Shown: positions 7,523 through 15,566 of the stretch, piece by piece
Numbering within the stretch: the first letter of the stretch is position 1
Layout: every line of letters starts with the position of its first letter
Origin: Planomonospora parontospora
Lineage (GTDB): Bacteria; Actinomycetota; Actinomycetes; Streptosporangiales; Streptosporangiaceae
Direction of reading: 5' to 3'
Length of the DNA: 36,215 bases
Assembly (NCBI GenBank): GCA_014647935.1
Contig: BMQD01000039.1
Location: 1 to 36,215 of the forward strand
Program-made: the position numbers and the translations under genes
The notes under the pieces: generated by a model
The model's database searches: none
The model's input: only the letters and a program-made list of their open reading frames with translations
What the model was told of the DNA's origin: nothing

Positions 7523-8056
7523 ATGGCCAAGCTGATCAGCGCGTTGACCGATGACGCAGCGATCAAGAACTTCCTTGGGGTCGTCTCGGCGCTGACAGAG
7601 GCGGATGCGAAGATCGCTGGCTCCTATTGGGACGTCGAACCCGGGCCGGGCGAGTGGATAAAGGTTGGCCTCGATGTGGTGAGGCTCGACTCCGGCTGGG
7701 ATGCCGATGTCTACGTCCGCTACGAGCTGTGGGATGGTCGGCCGCTGTCCAGCCAGGATGACGGGTGGGACGACAACTGGACCGGTGCGATTTCTTTCAC
7801 CTCCGGCCAGGTCACCGCTTTAAGCGCGTCCCTCGATGGTGAGGACACCTACAACGAGATCTTCGATCTCGGCCGGGGGGAGAGCACCTGGGAGGTCTGC
7901 GTGCAGAGGAAACGGCTGGAGAACGACCGGGAACCCGACTTCCCTCGGCACATCTATCGCATCGATCTTTTCCGGTTGCGCTTCTGGCCTCCGGAGAATC
8001 CATGGCTGCATACACCGCACAACGAGAACGGCCTCCCCACGCCCTCACAGCGATGA
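7523..8056 (+). CDS. Hypothetical protein
   Basis: 177 residues, with a strong AGGAGG ribosome site 6 nt before the ATG. The N-terminal 45 residues are helical (AKLISALTDDAAIKNFLGVV). The middle is acidic and aromatic with predicted beta strands (VYVRYELWDGRPL; DDGWDDNWTGAISF). The C-terminal part ends in RIDLFRLRFWPPENPW. There is no signal peptide or membrane segment. I do not recognise the family. The strong Shine-Dalgarno and consistent GC-rich codon use make it a convincing gene. Confidence 0.65.
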   Translation: MAKLISALTDDAAIKNFLGVVSALTEADAKIAGSYWDVEPGPGEWIKVGLDVVRLDSGWDADVYVRYELWDGRPLSSQDDGWDDNWTGAISFTSGQVTALSASLDGEDTYNEIFDLGRGESTWEVCVQRKRLENDREPDFPRHIYRIDLFRLRFWPPENPWLHTPHNENGLPTPSQR

Positions 8057-8130
8057 GTTCCATCGATATGCCTCACATCAACGAGACGGTCTCGCCCTGA
8101 GCTGTCCCATCCAATCTGAGGCAGGACAGG

Positions 8131-8523
8131 TCAATCCCCGTAGCAGTGCAACATCAGGCCCGGCTCCGCACGCCAGCGCTCCAGCAGCTCCCGCAGGGCC
8201 GCGATCAGCGCGCGTTGCACGTCATCACCGGCAGCTGTCTCCAGCCGATCGACATCAGCCGCGATCCGCGGCAGATCGCGATAATCGAGCACCGTGTCCG
8301 ACCACGGGTCCAGGTGCCCAAGGACCTGGAGCCTGCCCCCCTCGGAGCGGTTGACCAGCGACAGCAGCACGTCCACCTCCACATCTAGCAGCCGGCCGCG
8401 CTGCCGGGCCGTCTCCCACTCCGCGGCGGTGGCGCGGTGGTGCTCGCGTCGCTGCGCCCGAGTGGCCCGGCGCAGGCTCTTGGGGCGTGGCTGCGCCGGA
8501 CGCAGCACCAGCAGCAGTCCCAT
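8131..8523 (-). CDS. Hypothetical protein
   Basis: 130 residues from ATG 8523 (MGLLLVLRPAQ). An upstream start at 8604 is possible but adds only low-complexity Arg/Ala sequence. It has a basic N-terminal helix (RATRAQRREHHRATAAEW), then VEVDVLLSLVNRSEGGRLQV, a DPWSDTVLDYRDLP turn, and a C-terminal helical pair ending ERWRAEPGLMLHCYGD. The family is not recognised. It lies just downstream of another small minus-strand reading frame (8635-8826). Confidence 0.5.
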   Translation of the reverse strand: MGLLLVLRPAQPRPKSLRRATRAQRREHHRATAAEWETARQRGRLLDVEVDVLLSLVNRSEGGRLQVLGHLDPWSDTVLDYRDLPRIAADVDRLETAAGDDVQRALIAALRELLERWRAEPGLMLHCYGD

Positions 8524-8634
8524 CCTGGCGAGGGTAGCGGCCTCGGGCCGACTCCACCGGCGGCGAGAATCCCTCGCACCCCGGCCGGCGCAGGCCAGGG
8601 GCAAGTTCGACGGCCCGCAGGGGTCCTGACGCGC

Positions 8635-8826
8635 TCAGCCGTCGAAGCGTCTCCAGTCGATGCCCAGGTCACCGAGCGGGCGCAGCACGCCGCGGTGCGT
8701 CGTGCCGACCCCGACATCGCGCTCCTCGCCGCCCCACGGGCTGACGTAGGCGACCAGGCCGGGGGCGAAATAGAAGGACGTCGGCGACAGCGGCCACAGC
8801 CACGCCCGCAGCGGTACCCGGTGCAA
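8635..8826 (-). CDS. Small hypothetical protein, possibly N-terminally damaged
   Basis: 63 residues starting at a TTG, with an in-frame stop just upstream. The sequence (PLRAWLWPLSPTSFYFAP, then GLVAYVSPWGGEERDVG, ending GDLGIDWRRFDG) reads like genuine protein with a typical C-terminus, but there is no clear ribosome site. It may be the remaining 3' part of a gene cut when neighbouring elements arrived; the tni transposon begins 85 bp upstream of it. Confidence 0.3.
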   Translation of the reverse strand: MHRVPLRAWLWPLSPTSFYFAPGLVAYVSPWGGEERDVGVGTTHRGVLRPLGDLGIDWRRFDG

Positions 8827-8859
8827 CCCGCCGGTCAGTTAACCGACGAGCGGTGCCGG

Positions 8860-8894
8860 AACGATCGTTTCTGGGACGGCCAGCGAAGATCATC
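8860..8894 (+). repeat. 35-bp direct repeat, copy 2
   Basis: It matches 4628-4662 at 30 of 35 positions (AACGATCGTTT, GGGACGGCC and AGATCATC blocks conserved). It ends 16 bp before the left end of the tni transposon. Confidence 0.6.
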
Positions 8895-8910
8895 TAGGTG
8901 ACGATGTTTC

Positions 8911-9039
8911 TGTCGATTCCCGTAGTCGTGTTCACCAGCTTCCTGGCGTTATGCGGCTGGTTGCAGCAGCCTTCGGAACTTCCGGATTCCCGTACTCCCG
9001 TGCACTACCGTCGATCTTTGTCCGTACTCGTGTGCACAA
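8911..9039 (+). repeat. Left-end TniA-binding-type repeats
   Basis: Three related direct repeats of about 19 bp at 8919-8937, 8989-9007 and 9021-9039, with consensus YCCGTACTCGTGTGCAC. They precede tniA and start inside the terminal repeat, as TnsB/TniA binding sites do in Tn7-like elements. Confidence 0.65.
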
Positions 9040-9052
9040 CGGTGAGGTCGGC

Positions 9053-10714
9053 ATGGTCGACGGTGTGGCGAGTGTGGCGGAGCTGGGTGTGCTGACGGCT
9101 TCGGCGCAGGAGTGGGAGGTCGCCGTCCGCCGGGCCGAGGTGATCGGCCGGTTGGCTCGGGAGCCGCGGGTTCGGGTGGCGGCGGCGGATGAGGCGGCGG
9201 CGGAGTTGGGGATCTCTCGCCGGCAGGTGTACGGGTTGCTGAAGCGGTGGCGGACGGGTTCGGGGCTGGCCTCTGACCTTCTTCCCCGGCGATCGAGTGG
9301 TGGGCGTGGCCGGGGCCGGTTACCGGAGGAGGTCGAGGCGCTGCTTGTGGAGGTGATCCGGACGCGGTACCTGTCCAAGCAGCGCCGTTCGGTGACGACG
9401 GTCTACAAGGAAGTCGTCCGGCAGTGCCGGATCCGCGGCCTGCCGATCCCGTCGCGGGGGACGCTGGAGCGCCGGATCGCGCGGCTGGATCCGGTGGCGG
9501 CCACCACGGCCCGGCAGGGTGCGGACGCCGCTCGGGCGTTGCGGGCGGCGGGCGGGGAGCCTCCGGTGATCGAAGGGCTGCTGGAGCAGGTGCAGATCGA
9601 CCACACGGTCGTGGATCTGGAGATCGTGGACGAGCGGTATCGGCGGCCGATCGGCCGGCCGTACGTCACGGTGGCGATCGATGTGGCGTCGCGGTGCGTG
9701 TGCGGGCTGGTGGTCACGTTGGAGGCGCCGTCGGCGCTGTCGGTGGGCTTGTGTCTGGCGCACATGGCGACCGACAAGCGGCCGCAGTTGGAACGGCTCG
9801 GGGTGGACACGGCCTGGCCGATGTCCGGCAAGCCGCGCGAGATCTATGTGGACAACGCGGCGGAGTTCAAGAGCGAGGCGCTGCGGCGGGGCTGTAATCA
9901 GCACGGGATCGCGGTGGCGTGGCGGCCGCCGGGGCAGCCGCATTTCGGCGGGATCGTCGAGCGGCTGATCGGCACGATGATGGAGATGGTGCACGAGCTG
10001 CCGGGCACCACGTTCTCCAACCCGGCCGAGCGGGGCCGCTATGACAGCCAGGCGGCTGCGGTGCTGACCTTGGCCGAGCTGAACACGTGGCTGGCGGTGG
10101 CGGTGGCGGTCTACCACGGCCAGGTACACGGCACGCTGAGGCAGACCCCGGCCGGACGGTGGGAGCAGGGCGTCGCCGAGGGAGGACGCCCGGCGACGGT
10201 GGTGAGCGAGACGGCGTTCCTGGTCGACTTCCTGCCGGTCGAGCGGCGGGTGCTGAGCAGGACGGGCTTCACCCTCGATCACGTCCAGTACTTCTGCGCC
10301 GGCCTCAAGCCGTGGATCGCTCGCCGCGGGCAGCTGGGCAAGTTCGTTCTGCGGCGCGATCCGCGCGATATCTCCCGGATCTGGGCGCTGGACCCCGACG
10401 GCGTCTCCTACCTGGAGGTGCCGTATCGGACGATGTCGCGGCCGCCGATCAGCCTGTGGGAGCAGCGCGCGGCGATCGCGGCGCTGCGCGAGGCGGGCCG
10501 CGATCAGGTGGATGAGAACGCGCTGTTTGCGATGGTGGAGCAGATGCGGCGGATCGCCGAGGACGCGGCGGCCACGACCCGCACGGCCCGCCGTGCAGTG
10601 GAGCGCCGTGCCGCGGTCCCGGCCCGGGCCGCAGCGGCACCGGCGATGCCCCCGCCTGCGGATGTCGGGCCTGTGGCGGCCGCGGCGCCGTTCGAGGTGA
10701 TCGAGCAGTGGTGA
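9053..10714 (+). CDS. tniA: TniA/TnsB-family DDE transposase
   Basis: 553 residues from ATG 9053; the frame extends upstream, but that part covers the transposon-end repeats. An N-terminal helix-turn-helix region (ADEAAAELGISRRQVYGLLK) is followed by a second DNA-binding segment. The rve-type catalytic core has Asp183 (VQIDHTVVDL), Asp267 (YVDNAAEFKS) and Glu303 (GIVERLIG), a DDx35E arrangement. A Mu-type C-terminal beta-barrel region follows (VLSRTGFTLDHVQYFC), ending in an Ala/Arg-rich tail that would contact TniB. It catalyses strand breakage and joining at the transposon ends. The stop overlaps tniB, so translation is coupled. Length and order match Tn5053/Tn402 TniA. Confidence 0.92.
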   Translation: MVDGVASVAELGVLTASAQEWEVAVRRAEVIGRLAREPRVRVAAADEAAAELGISRRQVYGLLKRWRTGSGLASDLLPRRSSGGRGRGRLPEEVEALLVEVIRTRYLSKQRRSVTTVYKEVVRQCRIRGLPIPSRGTLERRIARLDPVAATTARQGADAARALRAAGGEPPVIEGLLEQVQIDHTVVDLEIVDERYRRPIGRPYVTVAIDVASRCVCGLVVTLEAPSALSVGLCLAHMATDKRPQLERLGVDTAWPMSGKPREIYVDNAAEFKSEALRRGCNQHGIAVAWRPPGQPHFGGIVERLIGTMMEMVHELPGTTFSNPAERGRYDSQAAAVLTLAELNTWLAVAVAVYHGQVHGTLRQTPAGRWEQGVAEGGRPATVVSETAFLVDFLPVERRVLSRTGFTLDHVQYFCAGLKPWIARRGQLGKFVLRRDPRDISRIWALDPDGVSYLEVPYRTMSRPPISLWEQRAAIAALREAGRDQVDENALFAMVEQMRRIAEDAAATTRTARRAVERRAAVPARAAAAPAMPPPADVGPVAAAAPFEVIEQW

Positions 10715-11628
10715 GCGATGCGGAGGTCCGGGATCCGGAGGATCTGTCACATCTGCATGAGAGCGCCCGGCGAGTGGCGCGGCTGCCCGCGGCCGAGCGG
10801 CTGCGCTATGTGCGCGCCGACCGGTGGATCGGCTACACCCGTGCCACGCAGGCCTTGGAGAGGCTGGAGGAGCTGCTGGCGTTGCCGGCGCGGCAGCGGA
10901 CACCGAACCTGCTGCTGATCGGTGCGACGAACAACGGCAAGTCGATGATCATCGAGAAGTTCCGGCGGTCGCACCCGGTCATCGCGCACCGTGATCGGGA
11001 GGAGATCGTGGTCCTGGTGGTGCAGATGCCTTCGGACCCGCATGTCGGCCGCTTCTACACCGCGCTGCTGGCCGGTCTGGGAGCGCCGTTGCGGCCGGTG
11101 ATGAAGCTGGCTGTGCTGGAGCAGCTGGCGCTGCGGCTGCTGCGCGAGGCCGGGGTGCGGATGCTGGTGATCGATGAGCTGCACAACACCCTGGCCGGGC
11201 ACGGCAGCGCCCGCCGAGAGTTCCTCAATCTGCTGCGCTTCCTGGGCAACGAGCTGAAGATCCCGCTGGTGGGGGTCGGCACCCGCGAGGCCCACCTGGC
11301 GATCCGCTCCGATGACCAGTTGGAGAACCGGTTCGCGCCGTTCGCGCTGCCGCGCTGGCAGCCCGATGCCGAGGCGCGGTCGCTGCTGGCGAGCTTCGCC
11401 GCCTCGTTCCCGCTGCGCCGCCCCTCGGCGATCTCGACGCCGGAGATGGCCGAGTACCTGCTGACCCGCAGCGAGGGGACGATCGGCGAGCTGTCGGCGC
11501 TGCTGAGCGAGGCGGCGATCGTGGCGATCGAGTCGGGTGAGGAGTCGATCAACCAGCGGACCCTGCTGATGACGACCTACAGCGGGCCGACCGAGCGGCG
11601 CCGGTTGTTCGAACGCGAGCTCTTGTGA
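10708..11628 (+). CDS. tniB: TniB AAA+ ATPase, transposition target regulator
   Basis: 306 residues. Walker A is GATNNGKS (residues 72-79) and Walker B is RMLVIDELHN (Asp156, Glu157). Sensor-like GVGTREAHLAI and an arginine-rich LENRFAPFALPRW segment follow. This is the TniB/TnsC/IstB-type ATPase that links the transposase to target DNA. Two adjacent GTG codons are possible starts; the second (10711) gives a 4-nt GTGA overlap with tniA and is the likelier one. The 3' end overlaps tniQ in the same way, so the three genes form a tightly coupled operon. Confidence 0.9.
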   Translation: MVSDAEVRDPEDLSHLHESARRVARLPAAERLRYVRADRWIGYTRATQALERLEELLALPARQRTPNLLLIGATNNGKSMIIEKFRRSHPVIAHRDREEIVVLVVQMPSDPHVGRFYTALLAGLGAPLRPVMKLAVLEQLALRLLREAGVRMLVIDELHNTLAGHGSARREFLNLLRFLGNELKIPLVGVGTREAHLAIRSDDQLENRFAPFALPRWQPDAEARSLLASFAASFPLRRPSAISTPEMAEYLLTRSEGTIGELSALLSEAAIVAIESGEESINQRTLLMTTYSGPTERRRLFERELL

Positions 11629-12860
11629 GCGGTGGTGGTGCCCGCCGGTGGCCGGTCCACCCGTCGCCGCGACCGGGCGAAGCGCTGTCGTCCTGGCTCG
11701 GCCGTCTCGCTGCACGCTACGAGCTGACGGTTGCGCAACTGCTGACCCACAACCTCGGTCCGGCCTCGGCTCTGGTCGGGAAGGCTCACGAGGACGACCT
11801 GGACTGGGATCCGCCCCGGCCGGTGCTGGAGGCGCTGGCGGAGCGGACCGGGGTCGAGGTCGCCGAGCTGCGGTTGGCGACGATCGCCGGATGGGTGCCG
11901 TGGCTGCTGGAGAGCCTCGAATCCGCCGACGGCTCGCAGGCTTTCCACACCTACGCCCGCCAGGACTCGGTCCTGCTCTGCCCGGGAGAGGCCGGCACCA
12001 ACGTCGTCGGGCGATGGCGGCCCTGGCTGCGGGCCGAACGCCCGACCCGCCGGGTGCCACGGTGGATCTGCCCTGTCTGCGCCGCCGACCCCGACCGCGG
12101 TACGCCGCTCACCGCGATGCTCCCGCTCATGCTCGGCTGCCCCGAGCACGTGTGCCGCCTCGAAGCCGAAGGCGACGTCGCCCTCGCCTTCGCGCTGGGA
12201 CGGCCGCCTCCCCACCGCACCGTGTCCGAGCACGTCCTGGCCCTGGACCGGCTCACCCGAGAAGGCTTGACCTCCGGCACGGTCTCCCTGCCCCGCCGGG
12301 CGGTACACGTCGGCGTCTGGCTCCGGCTGCTGCGCACCCTGCTGGACGAGGTCAGCATCTCCTCCTCGCGCATCCACCGGCACTCGGCCGCCGCCCTCGA
12401 ACTGATCTGGGACGCTACGGGTCGGCCGCTGCGGGCCGGCCTGACCGTGTGGCGGCCCTATGAGCAGCTTGATCGGGCATGCCAGGAAGCGATGCTGGAG
12501 GCCGCAGCGGTCGCGCTGCACCTGGCCGAGAGCGGAGCGATCACCGTCCGCGGCACGCTCGGTCCTGCCTTGATGCGCGAGCCGCACCGGGCCGTCTACG
12601 ACGGCGATCCGCCCCGGCGCGCCGGCGTGGCCGACCGCCGAGAACACCTGCGGGAGGAGCTCATCACGGCACTCGAGACCGCCCGCACCGACCCGGCCGT
12701 CGCCCGCCGGCTCCTTGTCATGCTCGCCTCCTCCAGCCGGACGCTCTCGATCTTCAACCGCAGACGCCAGGACCTCATCGACATCGGCGTCCCCGAGCGC
12801 TACCTGCCCGGCCCTCATGAGCTCGGCCGCGCCGATCTTCTCCCCGGCCGGCGGCCCTGA
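11625..12860 (+). CDS. tniQ: TniQ target-selection protein
   Basis: 411 residues, GTG start overlapping the tniB stop (GTGA). The N-terminus shows the TniQ signature (PRPGEALSSWLGRLAARYEL). A zinc-binding block lies near residues 148-185 (WICPVCAADP and LGCPEHVCRLE, Cys-x2-Cys with Cys-x2-His-x-Cys). A long helical C-terminal region follows. TniQ/TnsD-family proteins bridge TniB and the target site. It ends 8 bp from the stop of the convergent tyrosine recombinase. No Cas gene or CRISPR array is near, so RNA-guided targeting is not indicated. Confidence 0.88.
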   Translation: MSGGGARRWPVHPSPRPGEALSSWLGRLAARYELTVAQLLTHNLGPASALVGKAHEDDLDWDPPRPVLEALAERTGVEVAELRLATIAGWVPWLLESLESADGSQAFHTYARQDSVLLCPGEAGTNVVGRWRPWLRAERPTRRVPRWICPVCAADPDRGTPLTAMLPLMLGCPEHVCRLEAEGDVALAFALGRPPPHRTVSEHVLALDRLTREGLTSGTVSLPRRAVHVGVWLRLLRTLLDEVSISSSRIHRHSAAALELIWDATGRPLRAGLTVWRPYEQLDRACQEAMLEAAAVALHLAESGAITVRGTLGPALMREPHRAVYDGDPPRRAGVADRREHLREELITALETARTDPAVARRLLVMLASSSRTLSIFNRRRQDLIDIGVPERYLPGPHELGRADLLPGRRP

Positions 12861-12867
12861 CGACCGG

Positions 12868-13824
12868 TCAGCGTCTCGCGCGGTCGCGGTCGCGGTGGCG
12901 CCGGGCGGCACGGATCTCGGCGTCGGCGACCTTGTCATCCAGCAGCGCATACAGCTGCGTCGTCTCGGCGGAGGCGTGGCCGAGGCGGCGACGGACGGCT
13001 TCGATGGACACCCCCGCGTTGATCAGCTCGGTGGCGTGCGCGTGGCGCAGCTGGTGGATGCTGATACTCACTGCGGCCGCGGCGCAGTAGCCCTTCCACC
13101 GGTGGTGGGCGGCGTCGTACGACAGCGGCCCGCCCGAGCCGTTGACGCTGGCCCGAAACAGGGGTCCGGCACCGTATCCGGCGCGGGCCAGGTACAGCCT
13201 GAGCAGCGCGACATAGCCGCGGTCGTCCAGCAGCACGGTCCGCACGGTGCCGCCCTTGCCACACAGGCGCACGTGCTCGTCGTCCAGCCGCAGGTCCAGA
13301 TCCTCCACGTAGATCCCGCACACCTCGGAGGCGCGGGCACCGCACACGTACGCGGTCTCGAACAGCACCCGATCCCGCAGCCGGTCCAGCGGAACGTCCT
13401 TGCGGGGCCGCCGAGAGCAGATCACGGCGAGGACCTTGGCGACGTCGGCGGCCGCAGCCGGCCGGGGCAGGCTCTTCGGCACCTTGACCGTGTCGATGCG
13501 GTCCATCGGGTTGGCGTCCAGGAGGTCGTGCCGGATCGCCCACTTGGCGAAGGAGGCGACGGCGGCGCGCTTGCGCTTGCGGCTGGCCGCCGACAGGTCG
13601 GCGAGCTCGGCCAGGAAGGCCCGGATCGGCGCGGCGGTCAGCTCGGCGAGGTCCTCGCCGTGGTGGGCGGCGAACGCGATCAGGTCGCCGCGGTAGGCGC
13701 GCCGAGTGTGTGCGGAGGCGCCGGCGTTGGCCAGGTCGGTGAGGAAGTCGTCCAGGTGCCGGGCGAGCGGGTGGGCGCGGCCGAGCTGCTCGGCGATGAC
13801 CGGATCCATCGTGCCGCCCCCCAT
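12868..13824 (-). CDS. Tyrosine recombinase, probable cointegrate resolvase of the transposon
   Basis: 318 residues if started at 13824; an internal ATG at 13809 (MDPVIAEQLG) preceded by GGGGGG is an attractive alternative. It has an N-terminal SAM-like core-binding domain (about 20-100: THTRRAY-type helix, here SAHTRRAYRGDLIAFA). The C-terminal catalytic domain has Arg in CGARASEVCGIY, Lys in RLCGKGGTVRTV, the HQLRHAHATELI box (His, Arg), His in RRRLGHASAETTQLY, and the nucleophile Tyr. It is XerD-like. Canonical Tn5053 and Tn402 use a serine resolvase (TniR) at this point. A tyrosine recombinase downstream of tniQ, with a dyad site just upstream, suggests it does the same job by other chemistry. 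Confidence 0.88.
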   Translation of the reverse strand: MGGGTMDPVIAEQLGRAHPLARHLDDFLTDLANAGASAHTRRAYRGDLIAFAAHHGEDLAELTAAPIRAFLAELADLSAASRKRKRAAVASFAKWAIRHDLLDANPMDRIDTVKVPKSLPRPAAAADVAKVLAVICSRRPRKDVPLDRLRDRVLFETAYVCGARASEVCGIYVEDLDLRLDDEHVRLCGKGGTVRTVLLDDRGYVALLRLYLARAGYGAGPLFRASVNGSGGPLSYDAAHHRWKGYCAAAAVSISIHQLRHAHATELINAGVSIEAVRRRLGHASAETTQLYALLDDKVADAEIRAARRHRDRDRARR

Positions 13825-13832
13825 CCGCTGAG

Positions 13833-13932
13833 TTGCCAGATAACCGGAAAACGAAGCTCCGCGCCGGACGACAGCCGCGCAGCTCGCGCTACCCCGGTGA
13901 TCGCTATCTTGCCAGATAACGAAGGTTATCCC
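13833..13932. promoter_or_regulatory. Putative resolution site (rst) of the tyrosine recombinase
   Basis: TTGCCAGATAAC occurs twice in direct orientation (13833-13844 and 13909-13920), 76 bp apart. The second copy continues as GATAAC-GAAG-GTTATC, an inverted core with about 8 of 11 arm bases matching. The site sits between the recombinase start and the methyltransferase. A core dyad plus a direct accessory copy resembles the internal resolution sites used by TnpI-type recombinases of Tn4430/Tn5401. Confidence 0.5.
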
Positions 13933-13987
13933 GAAACCAGATCACGTGGGGGAGCACCGGTTCACCCGGATCCGGCAGGATGATCAC

Positions 13988-14590
13988 ATGACGGCGAAGA
14001 ACGACAGGCGGTGGAACCACAACATCCACTACCACCCCCGCATCCTTCACACGGTTCCCGACGGCGCCCGGCACGCCCTCGACGTCGGCTGCGGCGAAGG
14101 CATGCTCGCCCGCGAACTGCGCCGGGCCGTGCCGCACGTCACCGGCATCGACCTGCACGCGCCCAGCATCGACCAGGCGCGCGCACACCCGGACGACGTC
14201 GACTACCTCCTCGGTGACGTCCTCACCCACCCCTTCGAGCCCGCCTCGTTCGACGTCGTCGCGTCGGTGGCCACCCTGCACCACATGGACGCCGCCACCG
14301 GGTTGACCCGTATGCGCGATCTGCTGCGCCCCGGCGGGGTCCTGGCCATCGTCGGTCTCGCCCGCAGCACCATGCCGGGCGACCTGCCGCGCGACCTCGC
14401 CGGTATCGTCGCCGGCGCCTTCCACCGCGCCGCCAAGGGCCACTGGGAGCACCCGTCCCCCACGGTGTGGCCGCCGCCGGTGACGTATCGGCAGATGCGG
14501 GCGGTGGCCGCCGAGATCCTGCCGGGCTCCCGGTACCGTCGTCATCTCCTGCTGCGCTACAGCATCACCTGGCGCAAGCCGCAGGACTGA
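13988..14590 (+). CDS. Class I SAM-dependent methyltransferase
   Basis: 200 residues from ATG 13988, with GGCAGGA upstream. The SAM-binding motif I is HALDVGCGEGMLARELR, followed by the acidic strand-2 residue in VTGIDLHAPSID. DVDYLLGDVLTHPF (motif II region), FDVVASVATLHHMD (motif IV) and LLRPGGVLAIVGLARS (post-motif) follow in the usual order. This is a Methyltransf_11/25-type small-molecule methylase; the substrate is unknown. It is a passenger of the tni transposon, transcribed away from the recombinase through or beside the putative resolution site. It could contribute to resistance or metabolism, but nothing here fixes that. Confidence 0.85.
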   Translation: MTAKNDRRWNHNIHYHPRILHTVPDGARHALDVGCGEGMLARELRRAVPHVTGIDLHAPSIDQARAHPDDVDYLLGDVLTHPFEPASFDVVASVATLHHMDAATGLTRMRDLLRPGGVLAIVGLARSTMPGDLPRDLAGIVAGAFHRAAKGHWEHPSPTVWPPPVTYRQMRAVAAEILPGSRYRRHLLLRYSITWRKPQD

Positions 14591-14698
14591 GCGGGCCGAC
14601 CAGGTCGGCGTCGCGGAGCACGGCCTCGCAGCGGCGGCCATCCGGCCCGCGGGCCCCGAAAGGCCGGTCCCGAGACCTTGAACAGGGTGATCCGCCGC

Positions 14699-15391
14699 CT
14701 ACGGCGACTCCGCGGCCGCCGGGGAGCGCCGGCGCCGCTGCGCGCCGAGGAAGCGGACGACGACGACGCCGATGCTCACGGCAGCCGCGGCCCACACGAT
14801 CGTCTTGCCGATGGCCGCGATCACCTCGTTCCTGCCGGGCGGAAGCACGATCATCTGGACGGCGGCGCCGACCGGCACGGTCAGTCTCGCGAGCAAGCCG
14901 ATCACTCCCGGACGCGCGATGCACGCACCGACGGCACCCAAAGGCGCCCCGAAGACGACGCTGGTGACCCACCACACGAGCGGCTCGGCCATGTACCAGG
15001 AGGACAAGGGGCCGCCGCTGCGCAGAGTCTCCGCCACGCTGTAGGCGGCCGTGGCCGCGAGCAGGGCCAGCGCACCCGCGGCGGCGGCCCGGGCCAGCGC
15101 CGCGGGGCGATCTGCTCCGGCGCGGCAGGCCAGCCATCCCACGGTGACCGCCAACCCCGCCCACGCCCAGCCGGAGTCCAGCAGCACGCTCACGACTTCC
15201 GCGATGGACCACCCGCTGGTGGTGTAGTCCTCGCTTTCGAGGTCGGCGTAGCTGTGGGCGGCGGCGTTGGCGAGGGAGGTCGCTACGCCGAATCCCGCTC
15301 CGGCCGCCGGCGCCCCTACGAGGATCCCCGCGAGACGGGGCGCACGTGAGCGGTCCTGCCGTTGACGGCCGTGTCGCTGATGATCGGTCAC
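14699..15391 (-). CDS. Polytopic membrane protein, transposon passenger
   Basis: 230 residues from the GTG at 15391; the frame runs further upstream but crosses the transposon right end. Hydrophobic segments: LAGILVGAPAAGAGFGVATS, then AEVVSVLLDSGWAWAGLAVTV, AAAAGALALLAATAAYSVA, PLVWWVTSVVFGAPLGAVGA, a further one at LARLTVPVGAAVQMIVLP, and TIVWAAAAVSIGVVVVRFLG. About six transmembrane helices in total, with a basic tail (AQRRRRSP). The family is not recognised. It converges with the methyltransferase and is the last gene inside the element. Confidence 0.6.
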   Translation of the reverse strand: MTDHQRHGRQRQDRSRAPRLAGILVGAPAAGAGFGVATSLANAAAHSYADLESEDYTTSGWSIAEVVSVLLDSGWAWAGLAVTVGWLACRAGADRPAALARAAAAGALALLAATAAYSVAETLRSGGPLSSWYMAEPLVWWVTSVVFGAPLGAVGACIARPGVIGLLARLTVPVGAAVQMIVLPPGRNEVIAAIGKTIVWAAAAVSIGVVVVRFLGAQRRRRSPAAAESP

Positions 15392-15486
15392 GTATGCCTT
15401 CCTACCGCACACGGCCTGATCGCGGCAGTGACCCGGCTGCTCGTCATCGGAACCGCCCCTACAGGCCAGGTGACGGTGGACGACCG

Positions 15487-15535
15487 GTGTGCACAGGGCT
15501 ACGGACATCCATGCAGACGACTTCGGAAATCGACA
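15487..15535 (-). repeat. Right-end TniA-binding-type repeats and terminal repeat
   Basis: Read on the minus strand from 15535, TGTCGATTTCCGAAGTCGTC is followed by TCCGTAGCCCTGTGCAC at 15489-15505. The second matches the left-end repeat consensus at 15 of 19 positions. Orientation is inverted relative to the left end, as required for transposon termini. Confidence 0.65.
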
Positions 15536-15566
15536 AAAAGAGTGTGTCGGAAGGTCCCGCAGAGCC

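Larger units (their letters stand above)
8911..15535. mobile_element. Tn5053/Tn7-like TniABQ transposon with tyrosine recombinase
   Basis: A 6,625-bp unit. The left end reads TGTCGATTCCCGTAGTCG and the right end, reverse-complemented, reads TGTCGATTTCCGAAGTCG; 20 of the first 24 terminal bases match. The termini are TGT...ACA, as in Tn7, Tn5053 and Tn402. The left end holds three transposase-binding-type repeats and the right end two. Contents in order: tniA, tniB, tniQ (plus), tyrosine recombinase (minus) with an adjacent putative resolution site, a methyltransferase (plus) and a membrane protein (minus). No 5-bp target duplication is seen (GTTTC on the left, AAAAG on the right), which suggests a rearranged flank. 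The right end lies 102 bp before a serine resolvase gene, recalling the preference of Tn5053/Tn402 elements for res regions. Confidence 0.8.

Noticed and set aside
9320-12950. Long minus-strand frames opposite tniA, tniB and tniQ
   Set aside because: Arg/Pro/Ala-rich antisense frames typical of GC-rich coding DNA; the plus-strand genes have clear catalytic motifs.
8911-15535. Possible CRISPR-associated transposon, because tniABQ resembles the TnsB-TnsC-TniQ set of type V-K systems
   Set aside because: No Cas12k, other Cas gene, repeat-spacer array or tracrRNA-like region is present between the two ends.
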